From Paenibacillus arenilitoris (GTDB lineage Bacteria; Bacillota; Bacilli; Paenibacillales; Paenibacillaceae): a DNA stretch of 64,000 nt. Of the stretch, positions 1 through 8,570 are shown piece after piece. The stretch lies in contig NZ_JACXIY010000002.1 of the NCBI RefSeq assembly GCF_014705655.1, forward strand, positions 310,001 through 374,000, given 5' to 3'. Numbering within the stretch: the stretch's first letter is position 1; each line of letters opens with the position of its first letter. A program made the translations under genes and the position numbers. The notes beneath the pieces are model-generated. The model was not told the DNA's origin. It saw only the letters and a program-made list of their open reading frames with translations, and ran no database searches.

Positions 1-9
1 TGCCAGCTG

Positions 10-1485
10 GTGACCATTCTCGCTTACGATCTGGGGGCGAGCAGCGGCAGGGCGCTGCTCGGCCGACTGAACGGCGGCAAAATCGAAGTCGAGGAGCTGC
101 ACCGGTTCCCGAACGATCCGGTTCAGGCCGGCGATCGTCTTCACTGGGATATATTGCGGCTGCTGCACGAGCTGAAGCAGGCGCTGCTGAAGGCGAAGCA
201 CCGCGGCATTAAGCCGAGCAGCATCGCCATCGATTCCTGGGCGGTCGACTTCGGCTTCATCGGCGCAAACGGCGAATTGCTCGGCAATCCTTATCATTAC
301 CGCGACCGCCATACGGACGGCGTGATGGAGCAGCTGATCGAGGAGCTGTCCGCAACCGAAATATTCGCGAGGTCGGGCATTCAGTTTTTGCCGTTCAACA
401 CGATTTATCAGCTTGCCGCGCTGAAGCGCGCGGATTCGCCGCTGCTGCGGGAGGCGAAGCATTTTCTAATGATACCGGACCTGCTCCGATACTTCCTTAC
501 CGGCGACATGTACAACGAATTCTCCAATGCGACGACGACGCAGCTGTTCAACCCGGTCGAAGGGGATTGGGACGAGGAACTCCTTCGCGCGATCGGCGTT
601 CCGCGGGAGTTGTTCGGCGAAATCGTGCAGCCCGGCGCCCGCGTCGGGAAGCTGCGGCCGTCGCTGTGCGAGGAGCTGGGCATCGAGCCGGTCGACGTGT
701 ACGCCGCCGCGGAGCACGATACGGGCTCGGCCGTAGCGGCCGTGCCGGCGCTGGAGCGCTCGTTCGCTTACCTTAGCTGCGGCACGTGGTCGCTGATGGG
801 GACGGAAGTCGGCGAGCCGGTCATTAACGAGCTGGCGCAGGAGCTGAATTTTACGAACGAGGGCGGCGTTTACGGAACGTATCGACTGCTCAAAAATATA
901 ATGGGCTTGTGGATCCTGCAGGAGTGCAGGCGTTCGTGGGAACGGGCAGGAAATTCGTACGACTTCCCCGAATTAGTAAAGCTTGCCGGCGAAGCGAAGC
1001 CATTCGCGGCATTCATCGATCCCGACGACCCGGTCTTCCTGCATCCCGGCGATATGCCGGCCCGAATCACGGAATACTGCGAACGTACCGGACAGGAAGC
1101 GCCGGCCGGGGCGGGAGCGGTCGTCCGCTGCGTTTTGGAAAGCCTGGCGCTCAAATACCGGTACGTGCTCGAGCTGACGGAGCGGTTGTCCGGACAGACG
1201 TTCAGCGGGCTGCACATGGTCGGCGGCGGCATTCAAAACATACTGCTGTGCCAATGGACCGCGAACGCGATCGGCAAGCCGGTATGGGCGGGGCCCGTCG
1301 AGGGAAGCGCCATCGGCAACATGGCCGTGCAGTGGATCGCGAGCGGCGAGCTGGCGGACATCTGGGAGGCGCGCAAAGCGATTCGCGAGTCGTTCCCGGT
1401 CGAGACTTACGAGCCTGAGGGGCATGAGGAGTGGGCGGAGGCTTACCGGATTTTTCGGAGCACGACCAATCTTGCCGAAGATTAG
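10..1485 (+). CDS. rhaB: Rhamnulokinase
   Basis: Cytoplasmic FGGY-family sugar kinase that phosphorylates L-rhamnulose to L-rhamnulose 1-phosphate with ATP. Visible motifs are the N-terminal phosphate-binding segment LAYDLGASSGRALLG (residues 4-18), the DSWAVDFGFI stretch near residue 76, AAEHDTGSA near residue 234, SCGTWSLMG near 257 and the C-terminal GGGIQN near 403. The length, 491 residues, matches the family (E. coli RhaB has 489). The start is GTG at the very edge of the window; the frame is open for the nine bases before it, so an earlier start cannot be ruled out, but the protein begins at the expected place. The next gene is a DeoR-type regulator, as in Bacillus rhamnose loci. Confidence 0.93.
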   Translation: MTILAYDLGASSGRALLGRLNGGKIEVEELHRFPNDPVQAGDRLHWDILRLLHELKQALLKAKHRGIKPSSIAIDSWAVDFGFIGANGELLGNPYHYRDRHTDGVMEQLIEELSATEIFARSGIQFLPFNTIYQLAALKRADSPLLREAKHFLMIPDLLRYFLTGDMYNEFSNATTTQLFNPVEGDWDEELLRAIGVPRELFGEIVQPGARVGKLRPSLCEELGIEPVDVYAAAEHDTGSAVAAVPALERSFAYLSCGTWSLMGTEVGEPVINELAQELNFTNEGGVYGTYRLLKNIMGLWILQECRRSWERAGNSYDFPELVKLAGEAKPFAAFIDPDDPVFLHPGDMPARITEYCERTGQEAPAGAGAVVRCVLESLALKYRYVLELTERLSGQTFSGLHMVGGGIQNILLCQWTANAIGKPVWAGPVEGSAIGNMAVQWIASGELADIWEARKAIRESFPVETYEPEGHEEWAEAYRIFRSTTNLAED

Positions 1486-1528
1486 AGACGGGAATAAAAC
1501 CTAAATAAAGGTAAGGAAGAGGGACGCC

Positions 1529-2287
1529 ATGCTGGTTGCGGAACGATATGACAAAATTGTACAGCTAGTCAATGAGAGAGGCAGCATCAGGGTTACGGAG
1601 CTAAGCGAGCTGTGCCAGGTGACCGAGGAAACGATCCGGCGCGACCTGGACCGCTTGGAGCAGGCCGGACGATTACGCCGATCCCATGGCGGTGCGGTCA
1701 GCGTCAAGGATCAGCAGCCGGAAATCCCTTACTTCGAGCGGGAGGTGACGCGGGCGGAAGAGAAGAAGCGGATCGCCGAGGAGGCGGTCAAGCTGATTCG
1801 GCCGAAGGACCGGATTCTGCTCGACGCCAGTTCGACGGCTTGGTATATGGCGGCCAGTATGCCGGATATCCCGCTCACGGTGCTTACCAATTCGATCAAG
1901 GTGGCGATGGAGCTTAGCGGCAAGGAGAAGATCGAGGTCATTTCGACCGGCGGCATCCTCGCCTCGCGCTCGTTGTCGTATGTCGGTCCGCTGGCCGAAC
2001 GTTCCCTTGACGCCTACCACGTCGACAAAGCGTTCTTCTCGTGCAAGGGCGTCCATCTCGAGCGCGGCATCAGCGAGTCGAACGAGCTGCAGGCACGCAT
2101 CAAGCACAAAATGGTCGGCATGGCCGATCAGGTGATCTTGCTGGCCGATTCGAGCAAATTCGGCGTTCAGGCGTTTACGCATGTCGCCGACCTGAGCGAC
2201 GTCGACGCGATCGTCACGGACGGGCGCTTGCCCGGCGAGCTGCTTGCGCAGCTGCGGGAGATGCAAATCGACGTCACGACGGTATAG
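1529..2287 (+). CDS. DeoR-family transcriptional regulator, probably of rhamnose genes
   Basis: DNA-binding regulator of the DeoR/GlpR family, 252 residues. The N-terminal winged helix reads ERYDKIVQLVNERGSIRVTE and continues with the typical TEETIRRDLDRLEQAG recognition region (residues 1-60), followed by RSHGGAV. The C-terminal sugar-phosphate-sensing DeoRC domain carries LLDASSTAWYMA, STGGIL and LLADSSKFG. The ATG is preceded by GGAAGAGGG at good distance. It lies 43 bp after rhaB in the same direction, so it is probably the local regulator responding to a rhamnose-pathway phosphate; that role is inferred from position (Bacillus YulB/RhaR is comparable). It ends before the terminator at 2381, so it closes the rhamnose unit. 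Confidence 0.85.
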   Translation: MLVAERYDKIVQLVNERGSIRVTELSELCQVTEETIRRDLDRLEQAGRLRRSHGGAVSVKDQQPEIPYFEREVTRAEEKKRIAEEAVKLIRPKDRILLDASSTAWYMAASMPDIPLTVLTNSIKVAMELSGKEKIEVISTGGILASRSLSYVGPLAERSLDAYHVDKAFFSCKGVHLERGISESNELQARIKHKMVGMADQVILLADSSKFGVQAFTHVADLSDVDAIVTDGRLPGELLAQLREMQIDVTTV

Positions 2288-2380
2288 CGGGCGCCGGCAT
2301 AAGCACGGAAGCTTGCGCAGACGCGCTTGGCTGCGCCGGCCGCCGACCGTTGCAAGATTAAGGCGCCGAATCGCGCCAAT

Positions 2381-2406
2381 AAAGCAGCGGCTGCTGCTTT
2401 ATTTTC
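2381..2406 (+). terminator. Rho-independent terminator after the rhamnose genes
   Basis: Perfect 8-bp stem AAAGCAGC/GCTGCTTT with loop GGCT, followed by ATTTTCT. It separates rhaB-deoR from the lut operon. Confidence 0.8.
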
Positions 2407-2414
2407 TCCTCAAC

Positions 2415-2436
2415 TTGTCTGACAACCTGATATAAT
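2415..2436 (+). promoter_or_regulatory. lut operon promoter with FadR/GntR-type operator
   Basis: TATAAT at 2431-2436 is a consensus -10 box. Immediately upstream, TTGTCTGACAA (2415-2425) is a perfect palindrome of the form bound by FadR-subfamily GntR regulators (TNGTNNNACNA). It sits in the spacer, so a bound repressor would block RNA polymerase. The obvious ligand is LutR, encoded at the end of the operon. The -35 region is weak. Confidence 0.7.
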
Positions 2437-2466
2437 GGAACTAATCGAATGCAGAGGGGTGCGGAA

Positions 2467-3189
2467 ATGAAGGTCTCCTTATTTATAACCTGCTTGAGCG
2501 ATGCGCTGTATCCGCGCGTCGGCGAAGCGATGGTGCGCGTATTGGCGAGATACGGCGTGTCGCTGCAATTCCCGGAGGTGCAAACCTGCTGCGGGCAGCC
2601 CGCCTTCAACAGCGGCTACTGGAAGGAAGCGCGGGATTCCGCGAAGACGATATTGGACGCTTTCGAAGACAGCGACTTCGTCATTTCGCCGTCCGGTTCC
2701 TGCACGGGCATGATTCATCATTATCCGAAGCTGTTCGAGGACGATCCCGTCATGCTGGAGCGGGCGAACCGCCTGCAGAGCAAGGCGTACGAGTTTACGC
2801 AGTTTCTCGTGCAGGTGCTGGGCGTAACGGACGTCGGCGCGGCATTTCCGCACAAGGTTACCTACCATCCCTCCTGTCACGGCAGCCGCATACTGGGGGT
2901 AAAGGACGAGCCGCTGGCGCTCATGAAAAACGTGAAGGGGCTCGAGCTCGTGCCGCTGCCGTTCGCGGAGGACTGCTGCGGCTTCGGCGGCACGTTCGCG
3001 GTGAAGATGGCCGATATTTCCGGCGCGATGGTGACGGAGAAGGCCGATCATGTGCTGGAGACGGAAGCGGAAGTGCTCGTCGGCCTCGATATGGCCTGCC
3101 TGCTGAACATCGCCGGCAACCTGCGGTACCGGAACGAGCCGGTCCGCGTTATGCATCTGGCCGAGCTATTATACGAGGGGGTGAAGTAG
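2467..3189 (+). CDS. lutA: L-lactate oxidation Fe-S protein LutA
   Basis: First subunit of the LutABC complex that oxidises L-lactate to pyruvate. 240 residues, close to Bacillus LutA (238). Two cysteine-rich CCG domains are visible: CCGQPAFNSG near residue 39 with an earlier Cys at residue 9, and CCGFGGTFAVK near residue 171, both typical iron-sulfur or heterodisulfide-reductase-like modules. I chose ATG 2467, seven bases behind AGAGGGGTG, rather than the upstream in-frame ATG at 2449. lutB begins one base after the stop, so the two are translationally coupled. Confidence 0.93.
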   Translation: MKVSLFITCLSDALYPRVGEAMVRVLARYGVSLQFPEVQTCCGQPAFNSGYWKEARDSAKTILDAFEDSDFVISPSGSCTGMIHHYPKLFEDDPVMLERANRLQSKAYEFTQFLVQVLGVTDVGAAFPHKVTYHPSCHGSRILGVKDEPLALMKNVKGLELVPLPFAEDCCGFGGTFAVKMADISGAMVTEKADHVLETEAEVLVGLDMACLLNIAGNLRYRNEPVRVMHLAELLYEGVK

Positions 3190-3190
3190 C

Positions 3191-4723
3191 GTGGCATCCG
3201 GAACGAAGACGGAGAAGACGGTCAAAGCGAGAGCCGAGCTCGCGCTGAACGACGAATTTTTGCGCAAGGCGGTTCGCTTCACGACGGAGAGGCTGAGGAA
3301 CGGCAAGAAAAAAGCGTCCGAGGAGCACGGCAACTGGGAGGAATGGCGGGAGCGCGGGCGGCAAATCCGCCTGCATACGATCGCGCATCTCGATTATTAT
3401 TTGAATCTGTTCGTGAACAACGCCCGCGCGAACGGAGTTCACGTCCATTTCGCAAATACGGGCGAGGAAGCGGTCCAGTTGTCGCTCGATATCGCGCGGC
3501 ACGCGTCGGCGAAATCGGTCGTCAAGTCGAAGTCGATGGTGTCGGAAGAGCTGCATTTGAACCATGCGCTGGAATCGATCGGCGTGGAAGCGGTCGAGAC
3601 CGACCTCGGCGAATACATCATTCAGCTCGCCGGCGAGATGCCGTCCCATATCGTCATTCCCGCCATCCATAAAAACCGTTACCAGATCGCGGAGCTGCTG
3701 TCGAAGGAAGCGGGCTATACGCTGCCGCCGGATACGACGGCGCTTGCCGGCTTCGTCCGCAAGAAGCTGCGGGAGAAATTTCTGGACGCCGAGATCGGCA
3801 TGACCGGCTGCAATTTCGCGATCGCGGAGACGGGCTCCATGGTGCTGTTCGAGAACGAAGGCAATGCCCGGATGGTCACGACCGTTCCGAAAACGCAAAT
3901 TACGCTTATGGGGATGGAGCGGATTATTCCGTCCTGGGAAGATCTCGAGGTGATGGCGACGCTGCTGCCGCGCTCCGCGACCGGCCAGAAGCTGACGATG
4001 TACATGTCGGGCATCACCGGTCCCCGCCGCGAGAAGGACGGAGACGGTCCGGACGAGATGCATATCATCATCGTTGACAACGGACGCTCGCTGCAGCTCG
4101 GAGACCCGGAGTTTCAAGAGCTGCTGAACTGCATCCGCTGCGGCGCCTGTCTGAACGCCTGCCCGGTCTACCGCCACATCGGCGGCCATGCTTACGGCAG
4201 CACGTACAGCGGGCCGATCGGCGCGGTGCTTACCCCGTCGCTGAACAAAAACATCGCGGAATGGGACGATATCGCAGGTGCGTCGAGCCTGTGCGGCGCC
4301 TGCTACGAGGCGTGCCCGGTCAAAATCCCGCTGCACGACATGCTCGTCTACCTGCGCAGGCGGAAGGTCGAGAGCGGCAACGGCAACAAGCTCGAATCGC
4401 TCGGCATGCAGGGCTTCGCGACCGTCATGGGCAATTCCTCTCGTCTCGGGGGCGTGCTCCGGCTCGGGAAGCTTGGCCAGAAGCTGGTCGTACGCAGCGG
4501 CGTCATCAAGACGAAGCTCGGGCCGCTTAAGGGCTGGAACACTTATCGAGTAACGCCCAGCCTGCCGAAGGAATCGTTCCGGGACCGCTGGCAGACGCTT
4601 GACCAGGAGTTGAAGCAGGGGCTAAGACCGATGGACCCGGCGATGCGGCAGCGGATGGAGGAGCTCGTCAAGCAGCGCGAGCGGGAGCAGAAGGAAGGAA
4701 GAGGAGGACACGGGCATGGCTGA
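3191..4723 (+). CDS. lutB: L-lactate oxidation Fe-S protein LutB
   Basis: Central subunit of LutABC. 510 residues, with a large LUD domain followed by a ferredoxin-like double 4Fe-4S module: CIRCGACLNACPVYRHIGG near residue 313 and CGACYEACPVKIPLHDM near residue 363. Bacillus LutB is about 479 residues; the excess is a charged C-terminal tail (KQREREQKEGRGGHGHG) with little conservation expected. The start is GTG at 3191 behind GAGGGGGTGAAGTA, overlapping the lutA ribosome binding context. The stop lies inside lutC (8-bp overlap), indicating coupled translation. Confidence 0.92.
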   Translation: MASGTKTEKTVKARAELALNDEFLRKAVRFTTERLRNGKKKASEEHGNWEEWRERGRQIRLHTIAHLDYYLNLFVNNARANGVHVHFANTGEEAVQLSLDIARHASAKSVVKSKSMVSEELHLNHALESIGVEAVETDLGEYIIQLAGEMPSHIVIPAIHKNRYQIAELLSKEAGYTLPPDTTALAGFVRKKLREKFLDAEIGMTGCNFAIAETGSMVLFENEGNARMVTTVPKTQITLMGMERIIPSWEDLEVMATLLPRSATGQKLTMYMSGITGPRREKDGDGPDEMHIIIVDNGRSLQLGDPEFQELLNCIRCGACLNACPVYRHIGGHAYGSTYSGPIGAVLTPSLNKNIAEWDDIAGASSLCGACYEACPVKIPLHDMLVYLRRRKVESGNGNKLESLGMQGFATVMGNSSRLGGVLRLGKLGQKLVVRSGVIKTKLGPLKGWNTYRVTPSLPKESFRDRWQTLDQELKQGLRPMDPAMRQRMEELVKQREREQKEGRGGHGHG

Positions 4724-5441
4724 CGCGCACAAAGAGTGGCTGGAGAAGCTGGAGTCGGAGTCCCGCGCGAAGCAGGAGCAATTCATGAACAATATTTCCG
4801 CCAGACTCGGGCATCCGAGAATGACGGCGAAGCCGCAGCATCCGTTCCGCGGAGCGCCGGACTTCTGGAAGGCGTTCGAATGGCCGTTGGAAGAGCGCAT
4901 CGGGCAGTTCACGAGCAACTTCCTGTCGGTAGGCGGCCATGTCGCGCGGCTTGAGACGATGGACGAGGCGAAGCGGTTCATCGCGGAGAAGGCGGAGGAA
5001 ATGGGCGCGAAATACGTGATCCGGCAAAACGAGCCCGAGCTGGACGCGCTTGATCTCGAGGGCGCGATGCCGGCTTCGCGGGTATCGGTCTGGAATACCG
5101 ATCCGGAGCAGCATTGGCGCGCCCGCGCGGCGGAGGCGGATTTCGGCGTCGTCATCGCGGACCATGCCGTCGCGTACACCGGATCGGTTACCGTCCTGTC
5201 CGCGGAGAACAAGGGCCGTTCCGTCAGCCTTCTGCCGACCGTGCTCATGATCGTCATCCCGATCGAGCGGTTGCAAACGAGGCTCGGCGAGGTGCTCGCG
5301 ACGTTCGACGAAGCGGGCCGCGACAAGCTTCCGGCGGGCATTCATTTTATTTCGGGGCCGAGCCGCTCCTCGGATATCGAGAACGACCTGACGATCGGCG
5401 TTCACGGGCCGGGAATCGTCTACGCCCTGCTAGTCGGTTAG
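4716..5441 (+). CDS. lutC: Lactate utilization protein LutC
   Basis: Third subunit of LutABC, a single LUD-domain protein of 241 residues (Bacillus LutC 240). The typical GVVIADHAVAYTGSVTVLS segment (residues 146-164) and the C-terminal ISGPSRSSDIENDLTIGVHGPG motif region (residues 211-232), characteristic of LUD proteins, are clear. ATG 4716 overlaps the lutB stop and follows GGAAGAGGAGGACA. A GntR-type regulator gene starts 31 bp downstream. Confidence 0.92.
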   Translation: MADAHKEWLEKLESESRAKQEQFMNNISARLGHPRMTAKPQHPFRGAPDFWKAFEWPLEERIGQFTSNFLSVGGHVARLETMDEAKRFIAEKAEEMGAKYVIRQNEPELDALDLEGAMPASRVSVWNTDPEQHWRARAAEADFGVVIADHAVAYTGSVTVLSAENKGRSVSLLPTVLMIVIPIERLQTRLGEVLATFDEAGRDKLPAGIHFISGPSRSSDIENDLTIGVHGPGIVYALLVG

Positions 5442-5472
5442 AAGAAAATATGCGTACGGGAGGTGAAACGGC

Positions 5473-6204
5473 ATGCCGCCGCTAGAGGTGGAGAAGCTGT
5501 CGAAGCGCAATCATTACGAGGAAATTACCGAGCAGGTCAAGCGGCTGATCGTGGAAGGCAGGCTGAAGGTCGGAGACAAGCTGCCCTCCACGAAGCAAAT
5601 GTCGGAGCAGTTCGGCGTCGGCCGCTCGACGACGCGCGAAGCGCTTAGCGCGCTCAAGGCGATGGGCTTGATCGAAATCCGCCAAGGAGGCGGCTGCCGC
5701 GTCATTAGCAGCTCTCCCGCTGAGGTGGAGCTGCCGGAGCTGCGCTCGCTCCGCCTGAACCGGGAGACGGTGCTCGAGCTGCTCGAGGCGCGGGAGTCGC
5801 TGGAAGTATCGAACGCGGCGATCGCGGCGGCGAAGCGGACGGACGACGATCTGTCCGCGCTGCGCGGCATCGTGGCCGAAATGCGGCGTTCCGCCGGCGA
5901 CGAAGCGGAAGGGGAGCGGCTGGACCTGGCGTTTCATCTCGCTCTCGCCAAGGCTACCCGCAATTCGATCATGGTGCGGTTGTTCGAATCGATCATGAGC
6001 CATATCGAAACGGCCATCCACGATATACGGAGGGTGGAGCTTTACGCGAATGAGGAGGTAGCGGAGCGGCTGTATAACGACCACTCCGCGATTTGCGAGG
6101 CGATCTCGCTTCGGGACGCGGCGCTTGCGGCCGAACGGATGAAGCGGCATTTGCGCCATATCGGGGCGATCGTGACGAAGCATTTGGGGGAAGGCAGCCG
6201 GTAA
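5473..6204 (+). CDS. lutR: GntR/FadR-family regulator of the lut operon
   Basis: 243-residue transcriptional repressor. N-terminal winged helix with KLPSTKQMSEQFGVGRSTTR and EALSALKAMGLIEIRQGGG (residues 34-75), then an all-helical FCD ligand-binding domain (residues 90-235) with the metal-site type histidines FHLALAKAT and the C-terminal MKRHLRHIG. Bacillus LutR is the same family and represses lutABC when lactate is absent. Here it is co-directional with lutABC and the palindrome TTGTCTGACAA over the lutA promoter fits its binding class. ATG 5473 follows GGGAGGTGAAACGGC. Confidence 0.85.
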   Translation: MPPLEVEKLSKRNHYEEITEQVKRLIVEGRLKVGDKLPSTKQMSEQFGVGRSTTREALSALKAMGLIEIRQGGGCRVISSSPAEVELPELRSLRLNRETVLELLEARESLEVSNAAIAAAKRTDDDLSALRGIVAEMRRSAGDEAEGERLDLAFHLALAKATRNSIMVRLFESIMSHIETAIHDIRRVELYANEEVAERLYNDHSAICEAISLRDAALAAERMKRHLRHIGAIVTKHLGEGSR

Positions 6205-6213
6205 CCATACAGC

Positions 6214-6268
6214 AAAGAAGCCCCGGCAGCGGCGGTCGCGGACCTGCCGATATCGGGGCTTCTTTCTA
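6214..6268. terminator. Bidirectional terminator between lutR and the J-domain-like gene
   Basis: Arms AAAGAAGCCCCG and CGGGGCTTCTTT flank a GC-rich loop; T-runs occur at the end on the plus strand and A-runs at the start, so it can serve both convergent transcripts. Confidence 0.75.
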
Positions 6269-7165
6269 TTGGAGCGTAGCCAAATATTTACTAATGAAGG
6301 CCTTCGCCTTGTCCGGGTTCTGGCTGTCGACGCGGATGCCGATGATCATGTTCTCCTTATAGAGCGGCACGTCGCCGGGAAGATCGGTATTCGTCAGGTC
6401 GATGCCGTACACATGCTCCTCGGTGTCTTCGTCCGTCTTCAGCTTCATGGCGACGCCGTCCTTCATGAGCGGCTTGAAGCCGCCTTCGACGTCGCCGTCG
6501 AGATTCATGAGGATGCCTTGCCTGCCGACCCATTCGAAAATGTTCTTGTCCATAATATAGACGTCCGGATGCTCCGTCGCCAAAATCAGCACGGCCTTCT
6601 GCATGTACGCGTATTGATTCGCCTCGTCGGCCGGAACGTACGTCACCATCGAGGTGAAGCGCTGCCATTCGGGAAACGCCGCCAATAAAGCGTTCTCGAT
6701 CGGCTCCTCCTTGGGCGCGTCCTCCGTCAGCATGTAGTTGCCCATGAACGATATGTTCAGGTCGGCCGGCGGCAGGTTCGCGAGCCGCTCTTTCTCGGCC
6801 CGGTGGTCCATATAGCTCATAATTCCGTAAATAATGAGTACGACCGCGGCAATGGCGCCGATCGTATGAAACTTGTAGTAGCGCCAGAAGTGGTCGACTT
6901 TCTGCGCTTGACCCGCCATTTTCTTGTACTTCCCGTATTCCTGTTCGTTGAAGGCGTCGGTCTCCTTGCGGTCCTCGTACGCCAGGATGAGCCGGTAGGC
7001 CTGCGTTACTTTGGCAAAAGCATCCTCGTCCTCCGCCGCCTCCGGATTCTGCTTCGAGCGGGAGCGGGCTTGGCGCATGAGCGTCGTATACCGCTTCTCC
7101 ACTTCTTCCTTCGCCGCCAACTCCGGCAGGCCCATCGTCTCATAAGCCTGTTTCAATTCGTCCAA
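6266..7165 (-). CDS. J-domain-like membrane protein of unknown role
   Basis: About 299 residues. The N-terminal 70 residues look like a DnaJ-type helical region (ELAAKEEVEKRYTTLMRQAR... FAKVTQAYRLILAYEDR) but without a clear HPD tripeptide, so Hsp70 stimulation is doubtful. One membrane helix follows (IGAIAAVVLIIYGIMSYM, about residues 100-118) and then a roughly 180-residue soluble domain that resembles an extracytoplasmic binding fold (ATEHPDVYIMDKNIFEWVGRQGILMNLD). I prefer the TTG at 7165, six bases behind GAGGTG; the GTG at 7174 overlaps that ribosome binding site. Function unknown; related proteins are annotated as hypothetical in Paenibacillaceae. Confidence 0.7.
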   Translation of the reverse strand: MDELKQAYETMGLPELAAKEEVEKRYTTLMRQARSRSKQNPEAAEDEDAFAKVTQAYRLILAYEDRKETDAFNEQEYGKYKKMAGQAQKVDHFWRYYKFHTIGAIAAVVLIIYGIMSYMDHRAEKERLANLPPADLNISFMGNYMLTEDAPKEEPIENALLAAFPEWQRFTSMVTYVPADEANQYAYMQKAVLILATEHPDVYIMDKNIFEWVGRQGILMNLDGDVEGGFKPLMKDGVAMKLKTDEDTEEHVYGIDLTNTDLPGDVPLYKENMIIGIRVDSQNPDKAKAFISKYLATLQ

Positions 7166-7362
7166 TTGTGTCACCTCGATTAGTAAGTAGATCCTCTATT
7201 ATTCCTATCTATAAGTATACGGAATTCCGCGGGTAACGCAAACTTTGGCGGCGCTGCCGGACAGGTCGGAATTTTATACGTTTTAATCGGCAAAACGCCT
7301 TCCCATCCCGCCTTTTTTTGTTATGCTAACGATAGAACTTATACGAATGGGATGGTGTTCGC

Positions 7363-7764
7363 ATGACGGTATCGTTCAAATTTGATTTCGGCATCGGGCC
7401 GGCGCCGGAATCCCCCTATATTCAAGTGCTGCCGGATACGTTGTACGACGAGGGTTCAGGCTACGGCTTCGAGCCGAACGGGCGGATCGGTTCGCGGAAC
7501 CGCGAGGAGGCGGACAGGCTGAGGGGCGCGTTCTGCATTCCGCTCGAAGCCGCGTTCATTGTAGACCTGCCGGACGGCTGCTACACCGTAACGGCGACGA
7601 TCGGCGACGCGATCGCGCCGACTTCGACATCGATCAAATACGGTCCGGGACGCGTCGTCGCGCACAAAGCCGCAACATCGGCGGGCCAATACGCGGTTCA
7701 CAGCTTCACGGTCAAAGTAACCGACGGCCGGCTGCGGCTGGCGTTCTCCGGCGTCGCGCCGTGA
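7363..7764 (+). CDS. N-terminal domain fragment of rhamnogalacturonan acetylesterase
   Basis: 133 residues preceding the TGA. It has the FDFG...GYGFE pattern of the galactose-binding-like accessory domain seen at the N terminus of pectin-active esterases, and GCYTVTATIGD followed by VTDGRLRLAFSG. There is no catalytic motif. ATG 7363 lies behind GGGATGGTGTTCGC. No signal peptide is visible, so the intact enzyme would be cytoplasmic, acting on imported oligosaccharides. Confidence 0.6.
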   Translation: MTVSFKFDFGIGPAPESPYIQVLPDTLYDEGSGYGFEPNGRIGSRNREEADRLRGAFCIPLEAAFIVDLPDGCYTVTATIGDAIAPTSTSIKYGPGRVVAHKAATSAGQYAVHSFTVKVTDGRLRLAFSGVAP

Positions 7765-7773
7765 ATCAACGCT

Positions 7774-8472
7774 TTGGAGATCGCGGAAGCGAAGCAGGCG
7801 ACGACGATTTATTTGGCTGGCGATTCGACCGTGACCGATCAGGAGACGTTCCCTTACGCGGGATGGGGCCAAATGCTGCCGCTGTACTTGAAGGCGGACG
7901 CGGCGGTCGACAACCGCGCGAAGTCGGGCAGAAGCTCGCGCAGCTTCATGAACGAAGGCCGGCTGGCGGCGATATTGGAGCAAATCAAGCCGAACGACTA
8001 TTTGTGGATCCAATTCGGGCACAACGATCAGAAGCCAGACGCGGAGAGAGCGACGGAGCCGTTCGGGAGCTACAAGGAAATGCTGGCCGTCTACGTGGAG
8101 GAAGCCCGCGCAAGAGGCGCGATTCCGGTGCTCATTACGCCGGTGCACCGGCGCAAGTTCGACGCGGAAGGCCGGATCGTCGACACGCACGGCGATTACT
8201 TGCTTGGCATGAAGCAGCTGGCGGCGGAGCTTGACGTGCCGCTGATCGATTTGGCGGCGAAGAGCAAGGCGATGTACGAGCGGCTGGGGGACGAGCCGTC
8301 GAAGGCGTTGTTCATGTGGGCGTATCCGGGGGAGTTCATCCATTTTCCGGAGGGCGCGCAGGACGATACCCACTTCCAGGAGCTCGGCGCCATCCAGATC
8401 GCGCGCCTGGTGGCGGAGGGCGTGCGGGAGCTGGCGTTATCGCCGCTTCATTTGTATTTGAAGGGGCTGTAA
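7774..8472 (+). CDS. Catalytic SGNH domain of rhamnogalacturonan acetylesterase
   Basis: 232 residues, similar in length to the single-domain Bacillus enzymes RhgT/YesT. It carries all SGNH blocks: GDSTVTDQ with the nucleophilic Ser, the Gly block AKSGRSSRSF, FGHNDQKPD with the oxyanion Asn, and DDTHFQELGA with the catalytic Asp/His. A TTG lies nine bases after the TGA of the upstream segment, but there is no convincing ribosome binding site; expression would need reinitiation after the preceding domain. The catalytic domain itself is intact. Confidence 0.65.
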   Translation: MEIAEAKQATTIYLAGDSTVTDQETFPYAGWGQMLPLYLKADAAVDNRAKSGRSSRSFMNEGRLAAILEQIKPNDYLWIQFGHNDQKPDAERATEPFGSYKEMLAVYVEEARARGAIPVLITPVHRRKFDAEGRIVDTHGDYLLGMKQLAAELDVPLIDLAAKSKAMYERLGDEPSKALFMWAYPGEFIHFPEGAQDDTHFQELGAIQIARLVAEGVRELALSPLHLYLKGL

Positions 8473-8570
8473 GCTTAGGCCCTTGCTGCCGCGCGGCTTG
8501 CCATAATCCGCTTTAAGCATGTAAGCTGTCAATAGGACAATTACTTTAATCGGCAAGCGAGGGGTGCGGT

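Larger units (their letters stand above)
7363..8472 (+). pseudogene. Rhamnogalacturonan acetylesterase interrupted by an in-frame TGA
   Basis: Two open segments in the same reading frame form one recognisable protein of about 369 codons: an N-terminal beta-rich accessory domain (FKFDFGIGPAPESPYIQV ... YDEGSGYGFEPNG) and a C-terminal SGNH/GDSL hydrolase. They are separated only by a TGA at 7762-7764 followed by ATC AAC GCT TTG. A CGA-to-TGA change would explain it. The join is typical of longer acetylesterases of this family, so the break looks recent. It may be a true nonsense mutation, a sequencing error, or a site of reinitiation or readthrough. Rhamnogalacturonan deacetylation fits the rhamnose genes at the start of the window. 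Confidence 0.7.

Noticed and set aside
7762..7764. TGA as selenocysteine codon in the acetylesterase
   Set aside because: The position is at a domain linker, not at an active-site cysteine, and no SECIS-like hairpin is obvious just downstream; a mutated Arg codon is simpler.
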